Source: Oxytricha trifallax
Taxonomy: Eukaryota > Ciliophora > Spirotrichea > Sporadotrichida > Oxytrichidae
Assembly (NCBI GenBank): GCA_000711775.1
Contig: ARYC01000304.1
Location: forward strand, 104,736 to 168,735
DNA length: 64,000 nucleotides
Direction: 5' to 3'
Position numbers and translations under genes: made by a program. Position 1 is the first letter of the stretch, and the number at the start of each line of letters is the position of its first letter. This document shows positions 44,770-57,100 of the stretch, piece after piece. Below the pieces are notes generated by a model, which ran no database searches, was not told the origin of the DNA, and worked only from the letters and a program-made list of their open reading frames with translations.

Positions 44770-47217
44770 ATGGAAGCAGCTACTCAAGGTCCCCCAACAG
44801 ATCAAACTAACTTTGGTCTTTTAAGACTCTATTTCCAAAATTCTTTCTTTAAGTATTTTGAATCTGTAAGTTATAAATCTATCGTTTAGGAGATACATTC
44901 ACAATTTCTCATTAATTTACATAAATAACTAATAAATTTATAGATAAAAGGAAAGAAAACAGTGTATTTTGACGAAGGCTTATTAAAAGTGCTGAGTTTC
45001 GTTTTTGGCACTATTCCACCACAAGCAAATATTGATTAGACTTTACCACTCCAGGATAAAAATGTTAGTTAAGCAAAGTATAAAGAAAATTATAATTTCT
45101 TCCAGCTAATCATTTGCTAATATTATGATTTAGTAATTGCAACCTGAGTGTGACAAAGTCATATTCGTTGTGAGGCCAGAGTTGGATGTAATTCGCTCAC
45201 TTATCTATCAATAAAAAGGTTGGAAAAATGACAAGGAATTTTATGTGCTCTACGTCCCTAGAAGAACTATTGAATGTGATGAAGAGCTTGAAAAAGAAAA
45301 GGTAAGATTATCTATTTTCACTTCTAAAGCCTAGATTAAAGAATTATCTCATTATTTAAGCATAATTTATTTAATTGTTGTAGTTATTTTCTGAGGAGAG
45401 AGTATCGCATATTGCTATGGATTTAATCCCTCTTGAAGAAGATCTTTTATCATTAGAGATGGCTGATAATTTTGCACACTTTTTTTAAAATATATAAATT
45501 ATAGTTAAACTACAATTAATGAACTTAAAATATATATATTTTTTGAACACTACATGTTAGGTGACGATGATAACTATAAAGTTTATGTCCAGACTTCTAT
45601 AAACAGATTGGAGACAGTATTTGGGTAAATTAAATATAAATTTGCCAAGGGAGATGATGCATGTCAAATTCTTAGTCGAATTAATCAAAGTGCTCTTCCC
45701 ATTATATTCATTTTATTTGTAATATAAATTTATATATATTTTAATTGAGTAATTGATTAATCAAGCTAGTAAAACGATTCTGAGATTGATGCGATGATAA
45801 TGATTGATAGAAATGTGGATCTTGTTACACCATTCTGTGTAAACTAAACTTATGAGGGACTTCTAGATGAAATCTTTAGAATTTAAACTTGTAGTATAAC
45901 TGTTGATACAGCTTTGTTTTTATGGAGGTATTAATATTATAAAATATTATACCTATAATTATTAAGATACAGCTATCATTAAACCAGATGGATAGAAGGA
46001 TCCCAAAGCAGCACCCCTAGAACCCTCTAAGATTTTAACTCTGACTAATGATGATAAAATCTTCAAGGACGTGAGAGACAAGCATTTTAACACTCTGGAG
46101 AGCACTTTCAGCCAGAAAGTTCAGTAAATATAGAGTATTGTGAAGGAGAAGGATGCACCACAATCAATTGATGAATTGGAGGCTTATATTACTAAATTGA
46201 GAAATATGGATATTGCCAAGGGTAAAGACATTCTGACCCACCACTTGATTATTAGTGGAATTTCATCGTTCATATATAAAAAAAGTATAGTCGATGTCAT
46301 TTTATAAATAATTTGACCACATTAACCTTGCATTTTACATAAACAACCAAATGAAAAACATAGACTACTAACACTGCTACGGCCTAGAATAAAAAATCAT
46401 TCTTGGAGAGGATATAAAACAAATCCAAACCACAATTGAGAACAAAATGATAAAGTAATATTCCAGAGATAAAATCTTGAGACTTTTGTGTTTGCTGAGT
46501 GTCACCCAGAGTGGACTCAAGTCTGATGTATTTGATGCATTGAGAAAATTCTACATTATGAACTACGGGTATTAAGAAGTCATTACACTAATGAATTTGC
46601 AAGATTCTAAACTGTTGAGAGTCAAAGATAAGCGGCTTGACTGGCCTAAACTCAAAAAGGTAAGCATTTATTTAATAACTAATTACAATACTGTAGGCTT
46701 TTAAGTTGATTAATGAGGAGACAAGAATCTAGGATCCAACTGATATAAGTTATGTTTATAATGGATACTCACCACTATCTATTAAACTCATAGAGACTAT
46801 ATTCCAATCTGGTGGTTTCGCAAAGACTGAAGAGAGTAAGTATAAACAGGTTTTCTTATAATACTATAATTTTTGTAAAATCATCCCTCATTGATTGATA
46901 TAGAACTGAAGATTTTGCCTGGTCAGCATATATACCCACCTAATGAATAAGAATTCTTCCTCACCAGAGCATAACCTTCTTCCGTACTACCAGGTGGTCT
47001 TGATCAACAAGCTTAGAGAAAGAAGCGTGTATTGATATATTTCATAGGTGGCATCACTTATGGTGAGATAGCAGCCATCAGATTCCTGAATAAGCTATTC
47101 AAGGACAAGAAATTCATAATTGCCACAACCCAAATTATCAATGGAGAGACGTGCATTCAGATGCTCAGAGGAAAGATCAGCAATAACCTTAACTTGCAGA
47201 GTTTGCTTAAGAAGTGA
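44770..47217 (+). CDS. VPS33: VPS33-type Sec1/Munc18 protein, MDSs with introns and IESs
   Basis: SM-family protein; VPS33 is the SNARE-binding subunit of HOPS/CORVET tethering complexes at endosomes and lysosomes/vacuoles. Starts MEAATQGPPTDQTNFGLLRL. VPS33-like blocks in order: KKTVYFDEGL, FVVRPELDVIRSLI, FYVLYVPRRTIECDEEL, MDLIPLEEDLLSLEM, LETVFGQIKYKFAKGDDACQ, IMIDRNVDLVTPFC followed by NQTYEGLLDEIFRIQ, ILRLLCLLSVTQSGLKSDVF, LIYFIGGITYGEIAAIRFLN, ATTQIINGETCIQ, TGA 47215-47217. GT-AG introns: 44866-44943, 45302-45383, 46660-46696, 46836-46903. Five IESs with in-frame joins are listed separately. All MDSs are in order, none inverted. About 600 residues after joining, the family's usual length. 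Confidence 0.9.
45122..45137 (+). other. Very short IES in VPS33, pointer TAAT
   Basis: TAAT at 45118-45121 and 45134-45137; removing 16 bp joins FQLIICQ to LQPECDKVIF in frame, where the retained sequence would run into TGA. Confidence 0.55.
45486..45544 (+). other. IES in VPS33, T6 pointer
   Basis: T7 at 45480-45486 and T6 at 45539-45544; removal gives ADNFAHFFEHYMLGDDD in frame. Confidence 0.65.
45691..45765 (+). other. IES in VPS33, pointer AAG within a longer repeat
   Basis: ATTAATCAAAG (to 45690) and ATTAATCAAG (to 45765) are near-repeats; using AAG (45688-45690 and 45763-45765) joins SRINQS to QQNDSEIDAMIMIDRN in frame. Confidence 0.55.
45914..45974 (+). other. IES in VPS33, pointer GATACAGCT
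   Basis: Nine-bp repeat at 45905-45913 and 45966-45974; removing 61 bp gives SITVDTAIIKPDG in frame. Confidence 0.8.
46245..46320 (+). other. IES in VPS33, pointer ACCAC
   Basis: ACCAC at 46240-46244 and 46316-46320; removing 76 bp gives DILTHHINLAFYINNQ in frame. Confidence 0.7.
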
Positions 47218-47375
47218 TAATAAGTTTACAAAATTTTAATATCTTAATGAATTTTAGATTTAAAGATCAAATTTAAGAAAAAATTAATCAATCTATCTTA
47301 TAGTAATTATATTATATAAATATGCATATCAAGTCACTTCTCAATCTTTTATTATATTTTCTTCTAAAATTATTA

Positions 47376-47792
47376 TTATAAAAATACATTTGAATTTGGA
47401 AAATTAAATTTATAATTAAATAAATAATTCATCAAAATAGTGGCAGTTAAAGTTGGCCAATTTAGACGATCTTGGGCTCATTCGATAGGGAAATCAAAAT
47501 TAGCTGGACTTTACTATTGGTGGTACTATTTTATCGCATCACTGAAGCAAGATAACTCGAATTTAATGTGAGGGTCTAATTTATTGAATTTTGAGGAATT
47601 TAATTAAAGTCAAGTTATCTCGCTCCCTCGATGCAATAATCTAGTACCGCTAATAGTAAAGTCCAGCTAATTTTTAATTCTCTAAATAATGAGCCCAAGA
47701 TCGTTTAAATTAACCAACTTTAACTGCCAAGATTTTGTTTAATATTTAATATAATTATAATTTGTTTTCCCAATTCAAATGTATTACTACAA
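47376..47792. mobile_element. MITE-like foldback element, copy 2
   Basis: About 417 bp, collinear with the copy at 1702-2116 over its whole length (CGATCTTGGGCTCATTCGAT, TTAGCTGGACTTTA, TTTTATCGCATC and the matching inverted blocks). TA on both sides (47374-47375, 47793-47794). The left terminus has two changes (TTATAAAAATACA for TTGTAGAAATACA). It lies about 160 bp downstream of the VPS33 stop. Confidence 0.9.
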
Positions 47793-48056
47793 TATCACTA
47801 TTTATCTTAAATCATCATAAACTGATCATGATTATCATAATTATCGTCAAAAGCATCAATATCAATGCCATCCTCTCCGGTATCATTTCCATCCATGTCA
47901 TTATCATTGACGTCCCCTTCTCTAACGTAATTATAATAGTTGCAGCCAGACACACTTTTGCTGCAGCTGCTTTAACATATACTGTTTTAAGTTTCATTGA
48001 GATGTTAAAATTATGATAGCTTTAAAGCTAGATTTTATGTTGATTTAAATTTTTAA

Positions 48057-48451
48057 CTTCGAGAGTCATCGTTTAAAACAGTGTCTCTCGAGGATTTTTT
48101 AATTTTTTAAAGCATAAATAAGTCATTGTTAAAAATAATCATATATTACCTTCTCTAATAAAATATTTTTTTTTCTTATTTAACTTAATTACATCCTTAA
48201 GGATATAGTCATAAATCTGTTAGGATTTTTAGGGTGCCTTATTAGGATTCCTTAATTTAACTAAGTGGTAAAAAATGATATTTTAACTTAAGATAGAAAA
48301 ATGTTCTAATTCTATTAGGAATTATAGTATTTCCTTTTAGATATCTAGAAATTTATTTGAAAATATTGAAAAATATTGACAAAAATGATGACAAAAAATG
48401 TTGATATTTTAAATTCTCGAGAGACACTGTTTTAAACGATGACTCTCGAAG
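48057..48451. repeat. Foldback element with 38-bp inverted ends
   Basis: CTTCGAGAGTCATCGTTTAA at 48057 continues to about 48095 and recurs inverted at 48414-48451. Each arm is itself a quasi-palindrome (CGAGAG ... GTTTAAAAC ... CTCTCG). The interior (about 318 bp) is AT-rich with a repeated AAAAATGATGACAAAAA-like stretch and no coding frame. Unrelated to the MITE next to it. No clear target duplication. Confidence 0.7.
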
Positions 48452-48529
48452 ATCATAATAATATGAAGTTTAGATTTAATAATTAAAAACTTAAATATAT
48501 TTTAAATTAATTTTAATTTTTAAAAAAAT

Positions 48530-51010
48530 GGAGATTTTTAGAGAAAAACTTCCATATGTCTCCTTAAGCATCAATCAATTCTTTAATCAGATGCAACTAT
48601 TGTAAATACTCCAAGTATTTCTCCATTTCCACCTATCTCTACTTCTCGTCAATCACTCTATTCAATTGCTTTTCAATCTTCTTCTATCTCTCTGGCGGTA
48701 GAAACCTGTAGTAATTTGCAGCATTTTCGTATTGGCTTCTACTTATATTAATTTAACGAGTATTAATATGCTTCAAATTAATTATCAAAAGGGTAATTTA
48801 TGAACAAATCAAAGTAATTGTATACTTGTGTATTTCTTGACTTCTTAAAGTTTTCTCTCCTGATCCTCATGCTGCATAAAAACTTCCTTAAATTTACCAA
48901 TAGACAGCTATCTCAACTCTTAAAGAAATCTTGATCTCTGAGCTGAATTTTGATTTTATCTGGAAGATAGTGCGGGCAGTTAAATATTTGACTTGGATGG
49001 AGAAATACTCAAATTGCTCGTGTTTAAGTTTTACTTACTTGCCGTCTTTAAATTTTATTTTAAAATTAATGTATTCATAAGAATTCACAAAAAATACTGC
49101 TTATTATATAGTAAGTAAATTTATATAAGCTAAAGTCTTTTACAAAGATTTCAAAGAACTAATATTTCCAAGATTTTAGCTGCTTGTAATTTTACTTAGA
49201 TTCTTTTAAGATTGCTATTAATTTTAAAACAATGCCTTTTTATTCAAAAGTTGCTCAAGAATGTATTTTCTATTGTGCTATAAGGCAACTAAGCTTAAAA
49301 ATATTTACAGAATTCTTAATAAATTAATTTTCAATTAGAATTAATAATAAAATTATCAAAGCTAGCAGGTGTTTCATTGTATTACTCAGCAATCTTCTCT
49401 TTAATGATGTTTTTGAAGTATTTCTGTGATCGTAACTCCATTTATTTCTCAAATTTGTCCTATAGTTAGTCAAAGTATTTCTTACCAGTTTTGTCATAGA
49501 CTCTTACCTACTATTTATTGCTATCTATGTTAGTATCAATTTGATTTTAGGAATTTTCCACTTATTAATTATGAGATAAATGTTATTAATCACTAGGAAA
49601 GAAAGGAGTTACTTTTTTATTGGCAATTTCATGTAATTTTCCACGGAGTTTCATTCGCATTTTTAATTCATCTTTATCATCTAAAGAGGCTATAGTCTTA
49701 CTCATCTTTGGACTGCTGTTACTATTTTTATAAGATATATATAAAAGATTTCAAATTATTAATATAATATAAATATATAGTGGTATAATTTTGCATAGTT
49801 TGATATTAAGAGCCGGCACTCATAACTTTATTAGTTTTGCTTTGGTTAAAGTAAGCTTGATTTCTGGATTTCTATTAATTGGAGACATTTGGAAGAAATT
49901 AATTTTAACTTATATGTGATCTTGAGCTCAAATATTATTGAAAACCTGGAATTTATTGCCTATCTTAAACATTTAGTCTGATTTTAAAGTTTCCCTTCTC
50001 GCCATCATTTTTGTAAATACTTTAGTTGTCTGAAGAACTATGAAAAATTGTAGGGGATTCGATTTGTTAAGCTTCTATTTAATTCGATTAGAACTTTAAA
50101 TTAGTTGTATGAATCTGATTCTAAATTTGCCTCTCGGCGATACTTGTATTGATGTACTAAACATCACTCTCAAATTCTCCTATACCTTCTCTGGGATCAT
50201 CTCTAAGCTCATCTTTGGCATTTCTCCTGATATTTATCAACTCCAAATCTTAGCTGCCTTATTGCTATTTTACATAGAAATTCTTCTGTATTTAATTAGT
50301 GGTAATTTTTCTTAATAAATCTCTAGTTTTCTTCTCTTAAATATCCATTTCTTTATGTCTATGCATGCTAAGTTCTCTAAGCTCTTTTTCTTGTGTTAGT
50401 TTCTATATATGAATTTAGGACTGAGATTGTTGTAGTGGTGTAGCTAGGTTGGTATTACTTTGAGAGCGAGGGATGTTTTATACAGAGTTTTAATTTACTT
50501 TAATTTTGGCGTTTTATAACTGTGTGTTCATATGAGACAAGTAATAAATACAGTGATATCGTAATTCAAACTGTAAAAATGCTTGTTATTTTACAAGTAA
50601 TGATGATTCTGATTATGAAGCTTATTATTGTTAAACCTACTCTCATTTTTCACAGATAGCCTTTTATTATATAATTGATATGCACCTACCAATTTCTTCT
50701 CTGAATTTTATACTCTGATCTATGGTATAATTTAGTGACTTGTATCCAGATTTAAAGTTTAATCTTGGAAATTATTATCTCTATCTTACTACAACTAATT
50801 CACACTTTGTAAAATATGCTGTCCAGTTTCTAAGCCACTTGCACCTAAATTAATTTTAAATTTTATTTCATTTTGGTTCTCTCCTGTCTTAATTTGTTTC
50901 TCTACATTTCCAAAGTATTGCTACTACTGCTCTGATTATTTTTTAATTTTGAACCCTCTTTTTTTACTAGAATTCTTTTGTACTCGCTATTCCTAATATC
51001 CCAGATTTTA
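48530..51010 (-). CDS. Coiled-coil protein gene in several MDSs (unknown function)
   Basis: Minus-strand ciliate-code blocks from 5' to 3': KIWDIRNSEYKRILVKKEG and SSSSNTLEMQRNKLRQERTK (about 50800-51010); KELRELSMHRHKEMDIQEKK with NIRRNAKDELRDDPREGIGE (about 49815-50440); MSKTIASLDDKDELKMRMKL (about 49565-49735); VRVYDKTGKKYFDQLQDKFE (about 49345-49560); PHYLPDKIKIQLRDQDFFK and a helical tail RQKKIEKQLNRVIDEKQRQ (about 48530-48980). TAAGA at 49731-49735 and 49807-49811 gives an in-frame join (MSAGSYKNSNSSPKMSK). Strongly charged, heptad-like helices suggest a structural protein. Start and stop were not fixed; other MDS borders are unresolved. Confidence 0.6.
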
Positions 51011-51843
51011 CTATAAATTTTAGAATTTATTTATGCTGGTAGACTTCTGTAAGTTTTAATGACTATGGATTTTTATTAGAGTTCTCACTTGAGATGGTAG
51101 ATATATGGGAATGTGCTGAGATGATTGTTATTGGTTAATTTGGGTGTTATTTTGCATGTTATTTTTTGCAGTTGGCTTTTTAGCAGCTGAGTATAGATCA
51201 ATTATAAGAGATTCTGTAGGTTTAAGTGTAGAAATTGCTTCTAAATATTGATTATTAATGTTTTGGGATTGCCACGGATCCATTTTATTGTAAATTACTA
51301 TTTAATCGATATGTTAAGTAGGAATATAAATCTAATTATTGATTGATTAAATTATATTATTTTTCTAGTTATTTAAATATACATTAAATTTTAGATTTTT
51401 GATTCAGATAAATCATAAGAGATTAGTCAAATTAAATTAATTGATATCAAATTAAAATTAAAATTTATGATAATCTTAGTGGTGATCATCTCGAGTTCGC
51501 TTTAACTAAAGTAGTTAGATTTTAAAGGAAATTATCAATTATTCCAAACATCTCAGATCTGAAACCGTAATTTATTTAATAAATCTTTTTAATTAAATAT
51601 TTAAAACATAAATTAATTAGTGAATTCTCATCTTTATAGTACTCTTTTACATCCATTTATTTATAAATTATTTATTTAAAACCGGCGTTATGCACCAAGT
51701 CTAAACTGTAGCCTTGAGCTATAGGATCTAATTATTCTATATATTCCATGACAGTGAAATATACCAAGGATGCAATTATGCGGAAATTTAGCGTCTATAG
51801 TTGTCTATTTTTGAATTAAATTTTTTGACAGAAACTTTTATTT
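51011..51843. other. AT-rich interval between minus-strand genes
   Basis: No convincing ciliate-code frame on either strand and no repeat shared with the rest of the window. It may be IES or intergenic DNA. Confidence 0.4.
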
Positions 51844-53583
51844 TCATTATAAATTAATAGTTGTCTGGAATTCTCTTTCTAAATTCCAGAAGCTTTATTG
51901 AAAGAATGCTTTAAAATTATATTAAAGTATAAATTAAAAATCTTTTTTTTTATCATTGAAAGCATATGAGAGTAAAGTATTTGCCATGGTTGGTTTTAAC
52001 CCACATGCGTTAGGTGATGAAAGAACTTTTCCAACCAAAATTTTAACAAGCAAAAATACACCCAGAATGATTTGAACTTATATTTCAGTTACATTTTTAA
52101 TAGTAGCATTGGCATCAAGCTAGACTAGCCTGCTAATTTCAAATGATGAGAGAAACCCGTGAGGTATGTATGTGCCTATTTTGAATAGTTGACCGAGGAA
52201 GGTTAGTAAAGGTGTGGACATGTGAGTCATTGTGGTGTGATCTAGAATTCCCTCAAATATGGCTTTCACTCTGATTTTTGCTTTTAGCATTCGATTCTAA
52301 ATTTCATAGGCATCTACACGGTTATCAATGATACTTAAGTTTAAATTTTGGTCTTCAATAATAGAAAGCAATGGCTGCTTTATCGCCTTAATAAGCCAAG
52401 CTTATGCAATCTCAGTGTAGAGGTGTATAGCTTTGTCTAGATTTTTGAGATTATCATTTCTTTTAGATTGCTACTTATATAGCAAACTTTTTCTCACTTT
52501 AAACCAAGCCATTATTGCAACAGTTACTGCTTTCCAATATCGTTTCGAGCCCTTCTTCACTCTTCTACTTGATTGCTAATATGGAGCATTTAAAAATGAA
52601 GGTCTCTTGACCTTTTACTTTTAAACAGGGAATTCATATTTAGGCGCTTGTAGCTTTAGAATTGGATCAGGAATTTGTTCATTAAATTATCCTGGTGTAG
52701 ATTTTCTATTGTATTAGTTACTTCTCTACTCAGTCCTTACGGATCCTTGAGAGTTTTACCTTACTTCGTTAAGAATATTATCTAAGAAGTTTTTTCGTTA
52801 ATTGTTATCTTTCAGTAACTATTACTGACTCTCTTTTTCAAGCTCTTATCTGATTAAGTCTCTGTAATCCTCTCTAGGTGGTGACTGCTATTAAGGAATA
52901 TTTTAAGGATACTATTAATTTGGCATTTACTATGGCATTCTCATCATTTAGTTCTATTGCATGAGAGCATTCATCATCGCTTAATATTTAAGAGTTTCAG
53001 ATAGAGATTCAATTTTGTAGTTAAGCTTCTCTAACTTACTACTCTTCTCTTCTGTTTTTGGTTTAGGCTCAGTCAAACTTTTCAAATTTATTAAGTTATT
53101 GAGTGAACTATTAAGCTACTACTTTTCTATTCTGAGTTTGTTAAGGCGTTTTTTAAGCTTGAAATTTTCCTCGATTTGATAGTGTTCGTTGTCTGAACCT
53201 TATATGGAACCTTTGTTAAGAATTTGATTTATAAGTTACTATTATTAAATGATCTGATCTTTAACGTTTATTAAGTTTGAATGACGAGTTAAGGGGATAG
53301 AATTGGAAGAGTTGGGAATTTAGTTGCTAAGTACATCATAAGTCCCAAGCTAGGCTTGATATTCATTCATGCTAAGATTATTTGAGATTGAGGGCAAAAC
53401 TGGATTTGGATTTCCAGATGATTTTTGTAGCATATTTTTACCCATGGCATTCATTCTTGGAATGAAAGGGCTCATGTTGCTATTGTAAGGGTTATCTCTA
53501 GATCTATTTTGAGATCTTAGTGCTGAATTTAGGGATTTTTCTCTGTATTTTTCCAAACTAGGTATGTTCTCTAAACTTTGCAT
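51844..53583 (-). CDS. 579-residue coiled-coil protein, single uninterrupted MDS
   Basis: ATG 53581-53583 (MQSLENIPSLEKYREKSLNS), preceded in frame by TGA; TGA stop at 51844-51846. Open for 579 codons in the ciliate code with no IES. N-terminal Ser/Asn-rich region; coiled coil at about 130-210 (FKLKKRLNKLRIEKQQLNSS); Gln/Pro-rich segment (MMNALMQQNQMMRMPQQMPN); then a conserved-looking helical C-terminal domain from about 340 (SKRYWKAVTVAIMAWFKVRK, AWLIKAIKQPLLSIIEDQN, TPLLTFLGQLFKIGTYIPHG). I do not recognise the domain. A long A run before KKKDF marks a possible alternative end. Confidence 0.8.
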
Positions 53584-54183
53584 GAAGCTTTTGCTTTTGT
53601 TCTATAAGGTTGCATCAGTTCAAAAAATAAAAGTAAATTTCAGCATTTTTATCCTTTGAAAAACGAATATCAAATACTAAGATAATTAAAAGCATGATCA
53701 AACATTCCAGATTTCATTGGTTATGATAACTAATTATAATGATTTCTAGATTATATTGAATACCTATTAAGATATAGGGGTATTCAAACAAAATAGATTT
53801 TTAATGAAATTCATAGAAGTAAATCAATTATTTAGTAATCATAATTCAAGGATAAATCTTTTCTCTGAAGATCCTGTAATTTTATCTAGGAATAAAAATT
53901 ATATTATTTACATATTATTTTGATACACGATATTTTAAATATTAACAAATGTTAATAATAGAAAATAATCTTTTCCTACTTTTTAAGATTATATATTAAT
54001 AGTAAATCCTAACTAAATTCCGTTTTTAAAGAGCATCTTAAAATTGAAAATATATAGTTCTGTTTTTAAAAATTGTCTAAAAATCATCGACAATTAATTA
54101 AGTGAACAATAATTTCCCAAAATGAATCTAATTATGTGAATATTACTTATCCTTGACTAGCATTATTCAGAAGATTATCTTAA
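53584..54183. other. Divergent intergenic region
   Basis: AT-rich sequence between the start of the minus-strand 579-residue gene and the start of the phosphatase gene. It presumably holds two 5' regions; no element is recognisable. Confidence 0.4.
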
Positions 54184-57100
54184 ATGAGCGAAGGTGGAGG
54201 TAGTACAAACTCATTTCTCTTTAGCGATAATCCAGACTAATCTCTATTATGCTAAGGTCCTTAATTGTTTTAAATTCCGTACAGATTTTACTAACTAAAA
54301 TATGGCATAAAATTTTTAAGGAAACAAACAATTTGGTTTTTAAGTTGTGGAAAGTATAAAATAATACATATTCCCTTAAAATTTAAGAAATATTCTTACA
54401 TTAAGTTTTTAGTAAAAATATCATTAATAAAAACAAAATTTAATTAAATTAATTGTATATTAAAGTTTCTATGAGCATTTGAAGCTTGACTTAACGGATT
54501 TTGCATTTATTGTGGATGAGCCTGTTATGAGTAAGACCTGTTTTGACTATTAACTCTTCCATTCATTATTGTCAAGTTTTTATCTATTTATGAATTAAAA
54601 AAGGATTATCATCGTAATTTAAGTTAAAAAATTGAATTTTTCTTTTTTTATTTCCTTCTTTTAATAAAGCAGGGTGGATCATGTTATTGTTTGTAAGAGG
54701 AGGCTGTTATATAATATTTGACTAGAAGCCTGGCTGTTACTGATAAATAATACTCATTATCAAAATATATTATAACTTCCATCTATTTATAATTTAATAA
54801 TTTTATCGCTTAATTTAATCACAGCAAGAGAAACGTAATTAAAAAAGATTATTTGATAGAATTGAATTTATTATTAAATATCAGTCATTTTTGTATTCAA
54901 TTATGGAAATTACTCTATAATTATTATGAAATTATGTTACAAATAAAAAAAGTATGTTATTCATATTAGATTAAAAATAATTAAATATGCTGTTGTAAGC
55001 AATATTATATCTACAAATTAATTTGCCTTATTAAATTAACAATACTGATTATTGATGTATAAATATTAATTTATAAATTGAAATATTATTACTAACACAT
55101 ATATAATTAAGCATAAATAACTCATAGAACAATCATTTTAGAATTATAAATTATAATTAAGAAATTATTTTGAGATTTTCAATGTAATATTTATTTAAGT
55201 ATTTTTCCATTAAATTTAATTATTTCAATATAAAAATGTCTCTGTAGGTAACGCTCTTATTGAATCAGCAATCTTTGCACTATCATTTATTTAACTTTTC
55301 TTAATTAGTTCTCTAATTTAATTTAATCCTTGTTTATTTTAGGAATCGAAATTTTCAAAGTAACCAGCCAGGCTATGGACAACAATAGAGTCCTTTTCAA
55401 CAGCAATAACAATAAAATAACATGCAGTCAAATTATAATAATGGGCATTAGACTAATCATTCGTTGAATAACAGAGTCCCCAATTTTACAGGAAATAATA
55501 ATGGTTAACTCAATTCTGATAAACTTTTTCAACTAATTTATGTCATTCTTATAGAATTTTAACTACCCAAAGTTATTATATTATAGCATATTTGCAGAAG
55601 TTTATGCAAATTAACCTTGCAAACTAATAACATCGCCAAGCGGCTTCAGCATCAGTGAGAAGATCAAAAGATGGAAGTTCAAATAAAAATAATGATGAGG
55701 GTAATTAACAGTAAATTTTTACACTTATTCACTTTAGATATCGAAGCCAAGCTAAGGCAGTTTGTTACGCAAGTACCACAAGGCCAAACAGCACCTTAAA
55801 TAAATGTCAATGCTTAATTTTAGGCAGATCGTTCAACCTTAGCTCATAAAAATGGAAGATAACAGTCTCATACGGCTTATGATTAAAATGTTTGAAAATT
55901 AAAGTGTAATTTGTTTTATTCTGCACAGAATTCCCCATTTAATTAGCAAATAAATAGGAAACAAGATTTCTAGTAAGTAATGCATTAAATCTTTCTAACA
56001 TACCAGCGTTTATTGATCTTTTTGACTCAACAGTTTAACTTATATTTTCTAGCACTCAACCTAAATTCGGAAAGGCATAAGGATTTCTAGGGCCTCAACA
56101 TGACCATTGCCGAGGCCGAAAGACTCTAATGCTTGATTTGGATGAGACACTAGTCCACAGTTAATTTAAGCAAGTGAAGAAGGCAGATTACACTATTCCA
56201 GTGGACATTGAAGGGAGACTGTGCAACATATTTGTTCTGAAGAGACCAGGCGTTGAGTATTTCTTACAGTAACTTAGTAAATACTATGAGCTAGTCATAT
56301 ATACGGCTAGTCTATCAAAGGTAATAGATAAATGTTTCTAATCAAAATACCTTTTAGTACGCAGAACCACTAATGAGTAAATTTATATTAATTTTATTAT
56401 AATGGCTAAAATGGACACTGGGAATTGGTGCAGTTATAGACTTTTTAGAGAGCATTGCACTTTCGTGAATGGTGTATTTGTGAAGGATTTATCGTTGGCA
56501 GGGAGAAACTTAAAAGACACTATAATTATTGATAATTCACCAACATCGTACATGTTTTAGCCTGAGTGTGCACTACCCAGTATATCTTGGTATGATGACA
56601 TGAAAGATAAAGAACTTTATGAATTGATTCTAAACCTTTTAAAGATTAAAAATTTATATACCAGTTAAAAAGTATAAATAAATGATTAAAGAAAAATCAA
56701 ATTTGTCAAGGCATTTTTTACATCTATTTATGATAGAATTTATGATAAAAGCTCTTTATCTGTTTTTTATTTTAAACTGTTATAAATTTACTGATAATAG
56801 TTAAATTTTAATAAATACCTTTACTCATTTTATTGATTTATATAAAAATAATTCTGATTTTATGATAAATTATACAATTTAATTAAACTATATTTAGGTT
56901 TTAATTCCACTTCTAATTGAGCTATCAAAAGTAGAGGATGTCAGAGATGCAATCCCAAAATTTGTGAAGAACAATTAAATCGATTACAATTTGGCCTTCA
57001 AACTAATACCTTAACTACCTCAAAGATAAAGTATTCAAGATAGTGGATTGACCTCAACTGAACAATCAGAAGTAAAACTTTCTCATTAACCCTCAAATTA

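Noticed and set aside
47762..48016. Overlapping ORFs on both strands (84 and 60 residues)
   Set aside because: They start within the MITE end and are low-complexity Ile/Met/Val frames with no ciliate-code extension or homologue.
50109..50315. A 68-residue hydrophobic plus-strand ORF in the standard code
   Set aside because: The minus strand here is a long ciliate-code frame (NIRRNAKDELRDDPREGIGE); the plus ORF is its antisense shadow.
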